From positions 1 through 16,929 of the forward strand of contig JAPZRK010000018.1 in the NCBI GenBank assembly GCA_027531445.1: 16,929 nt of DNA, in the 5' to 3' direction. The notes under the pieces are model-generated. The model was given only the letters and a program-made list of their open reading frames with translations, ran no database searches and was not told the origin of the DNA. Origin of the DNA: Leptospira sp. (GTDB lineage: Bacteria; Spirochaetota; Leptospiria; Leptospirales; Leptospiraceae). Shown here piece after piece: positions 15,757-16,929 of this stretch. The number at the start of each line of letters is the position of its first letter. Position 1 is the first letter of the stretch. Position numbers and translations under genes: made by a program.

Positions 15757-15892
15757 GTCTAATTCTAAGGAATCCCGATCCCTATTTAGAGTTTCGACGG
15801 ATCAGATGGTGAAATTGAAAGCATCCAACAAAAATTCGAACTGCTTGCCCATTTTTTCGCCTCTAAATTTATAGATAATGAGACCATAACAG
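15757..15892. promoter_or_regulatory. Divergent intergenic region between the 94-aa gene and ispG
   Basis: This 136-nt gap separates two divergent genes and must hold promoters for both. For ispG, TTGCCC (15845-15850) and TATAGA (15870-15875) are 19 nt apart and could form a poor sigma-70-type promoter, but then transcription would begin very close to the ATG. Nothing convincing was found for the leftward promoter. A 16-codon minus-strand mini-ORF with a good ribosome site lies within it. Confidence 0.4.
15802..15852 (-). CDS. Possible 16-codon leader peptide ORF
   Basis: On the minus strand, an ATG (15852-15850) is preceded by GAGG at a near-ideal spacing of about 8 nt. It opens a frame encoding MGKQFEFLLDAFNFTI, ending in TGA about 45 nt before the 94-aa gene. 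It has no run of a single amino acid, so there is no obvious attenuation logic. It may be a chance frame; the ribosome site is the only positive evidence. Confidence 0.2.
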   Translation of the reverse strand: MGKQFEFLLDAFNFTI

Positions 15893-16929
15893 ATGAATCC
15901 AAAATACAACGAATCTCCTTTTTATTACAAACGCAGAACCACGAGAGAAGTAAAAGTTGGTTCTGTGGGCATTGGTGGCAACAACCCAATTCGTATCCAA
16001 TCCATGATTACATCTAACACGAGAGATACGGAACAAAGTATCACACAAATAGCCGAACTAGAAAAAGCAGGATGTGAAATCGTAAGACTAACAGTACCTA
16101 GCCAAGCGGATGCTGACAATTTACCAAATATTAGAAAGCGGATGAAAGAACTTGGTCTTCGTGTTCCCCTTGTTGCAGACATACATTTCACACCACAAGT
16201 GGCTCTCAAATGTGTGGAATGGGTCGAAAAAGTTCGGATCAACCCCGGCAATTTTGCTGACCGCAAAAATTTCAATATCATTGAATACACTGACAAAGCA
16301 TATGAAGAAGAATTAGAAAGGATAGAAGAGGTTTTTACACCACTCGTTCTGCGAGCAAAAGAACTCGGAGTTTCCATGCGGATTGGAACAAATCATGGAT
16401 CCTTATCTGACCGCATTATGAACCGATTTGGAGACACGCCTATTGGTATGGTCGAGAGTGCTCTCGAATTTATTCGCATCGCAGAACGAAATGGCTACAA
16501 AGATATCATTGTTTCAATGAAAGCATCAAATCCACAGGTGATGATCCAAGCCTATCGCTTACTCGTTTCTAAATTTTATGAACTATCAATGGATTATCCA
16601 TTGCATTTAGGTGTAACAGAAGCAGGTGATGGCAAAGATGGAAGGATCAAATCTGCTATCGGAATCGGATCGCTACTTGAAGAAGGTCTTGGAGACACGA
16701 TTCGGGTGTCATTAACGGAAGACGCAATTTATGAAATTCCAGTAGCTCGGGCTCTCGTTAAAAAATACAATGAGTTAAAATTGGAACAAACGAAGATTCC
16801 GGAAAATAATTTTACCGAATTTCGAGATCCGTTCGAGTATTCTCGATTTTATTCACGTGAAATTTTTCTAAGTGAAATGGGCATGGGTGACAAACATCCG
16901 GTTCGAGTCGAAACTGAATTTCCCTTTTA
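15893..16929 (+). CDS. ispG: 4-hydroxy-3-methylbut-2-en-1-yl diphosphate synthase (partial, 3' end cut by the window edge)
   Basis: IspG (GcpE) reduces methylerythritol cyclodiphosphate to HMBPP in the MEP isoprenoid pathway. The ATG at 15893 has an in-frame stop two codons upstream, so the start is well bounded. The window holds 345 codons. The TIM-barrel domain is complete: RIQSMITSNTRDTE, IVRLTVPSQADADN, VPLVADIHF, KVRINPGNFAD, RIGTNHGSLSDRIM and TEAGDGKDGRIKSAIG. After the barrel ends (about residue 295), two-domain enzymes soon reach the iron-sulfur domain with its cysteines. Here an unrelated-looking segment starts (NNFTEFRDPFEYSRFYSREI) and runs to the edge, which fits the long three-domain form. 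The cluster cysteines lie outside the window. Confidence 0.96.
   Translation, partial: MNPKYNESPFYYKRRTTREVKVGSVGIGGNNPIRIQSMITSNTRDTEQSITQIAELEKAGCEIVRLTVPSQADADNLPNIRKRMKELGLRVPLVADIHFTPQVALKCVEWVEKVRINPGNFADRKNFNIIEYTDKAYEEELERIEEVFTPLVLRAKELGVSMRIGTNHGSLSDRIMNRFGDTPIGMVESALEFIRIAERNGYKDIIVSMKASNPQVMIQAYRLLVSKFYELSMDYPLHLGVTEAGDGKDGRIKSAIGIGSLLEEGLGDTIRVSLTEDAIYEIPVARALVKKYNELKLEQTKIPENNFTEFRDPFEYSRFYSREIFLSEMGMGDKHPVRVETEFPF

Noticed and set aside
15925..16377. Minus-strand open frame of 150 codons
   Set aside because: It is antisense to the conserved barrel of ispG; the serine-rich composition is what the reverse strand of that gene gives.

Overview
The window looks like chromosomal DNA of a Leptospira-type spirochaete, moderately AT-rich by eye. 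Three things point there. The citramalate synthase carries the pyruvate-pocket residues known from the Leptospira interrogans enzyme. IspG continues past its barrel domain without reaching the usual iron-sulfur cysteines, as in the long three-domain form. The genes are packed end to end with many 4-nt ATGA overlaps. The species cannot be fixed from the window; a saprophytic leptospire is a reasonable guess.

Layout. Almost everything lies on the minus strand and reads right to left. At the right edge is the only plus-strand gene, ispG (15893 to the edge, 3' end missing), divergent from a two-gene minus-strand unit (unknown 94-aa protein, then mutY). A gap of about 240 nt (14176-14419) follows. 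Next comes one very long gene string: a small Smr-domain protein, cimA, pth, a VTT/DedA-like membrane protein, a 76-aa cysteine-rich unknown, and rarA. The string runs without a break into the complex I genes nuoA-B-C-D-E-F-H-J-K-L-M, and nuoM is cut by the left edge.

Function. The nuo genes encode proton-translocating NADH:quinone oxidoreductase: NADH module NuoE/F, quinone-site module NuoB/C/D, and membrane arm NuoA/H/J/K/L/M. cimA starts isoleucine synthesis from pyruvate. pth recycles peptidyl-tRNA. rarA and mutY are genome-maintenance genes, and ispG belongs to the MEP isoprenoid pathway.

Most notable point. The nuo order is canonical except that nuoG and nuoI are absent: nuoF is followed 2 nt later by nuoH, and nuoH overlaps nuoJ by 4 nt. 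These two subunits carry the iron-sulfur chain linking the FMN/N3 site in NuoF to cluster N2 in NuoB. They must be encoded elsewhere, be replaced, or the complex works differently. No mobile element, CRISPR array, rRNA or tRNA gene was recognised.
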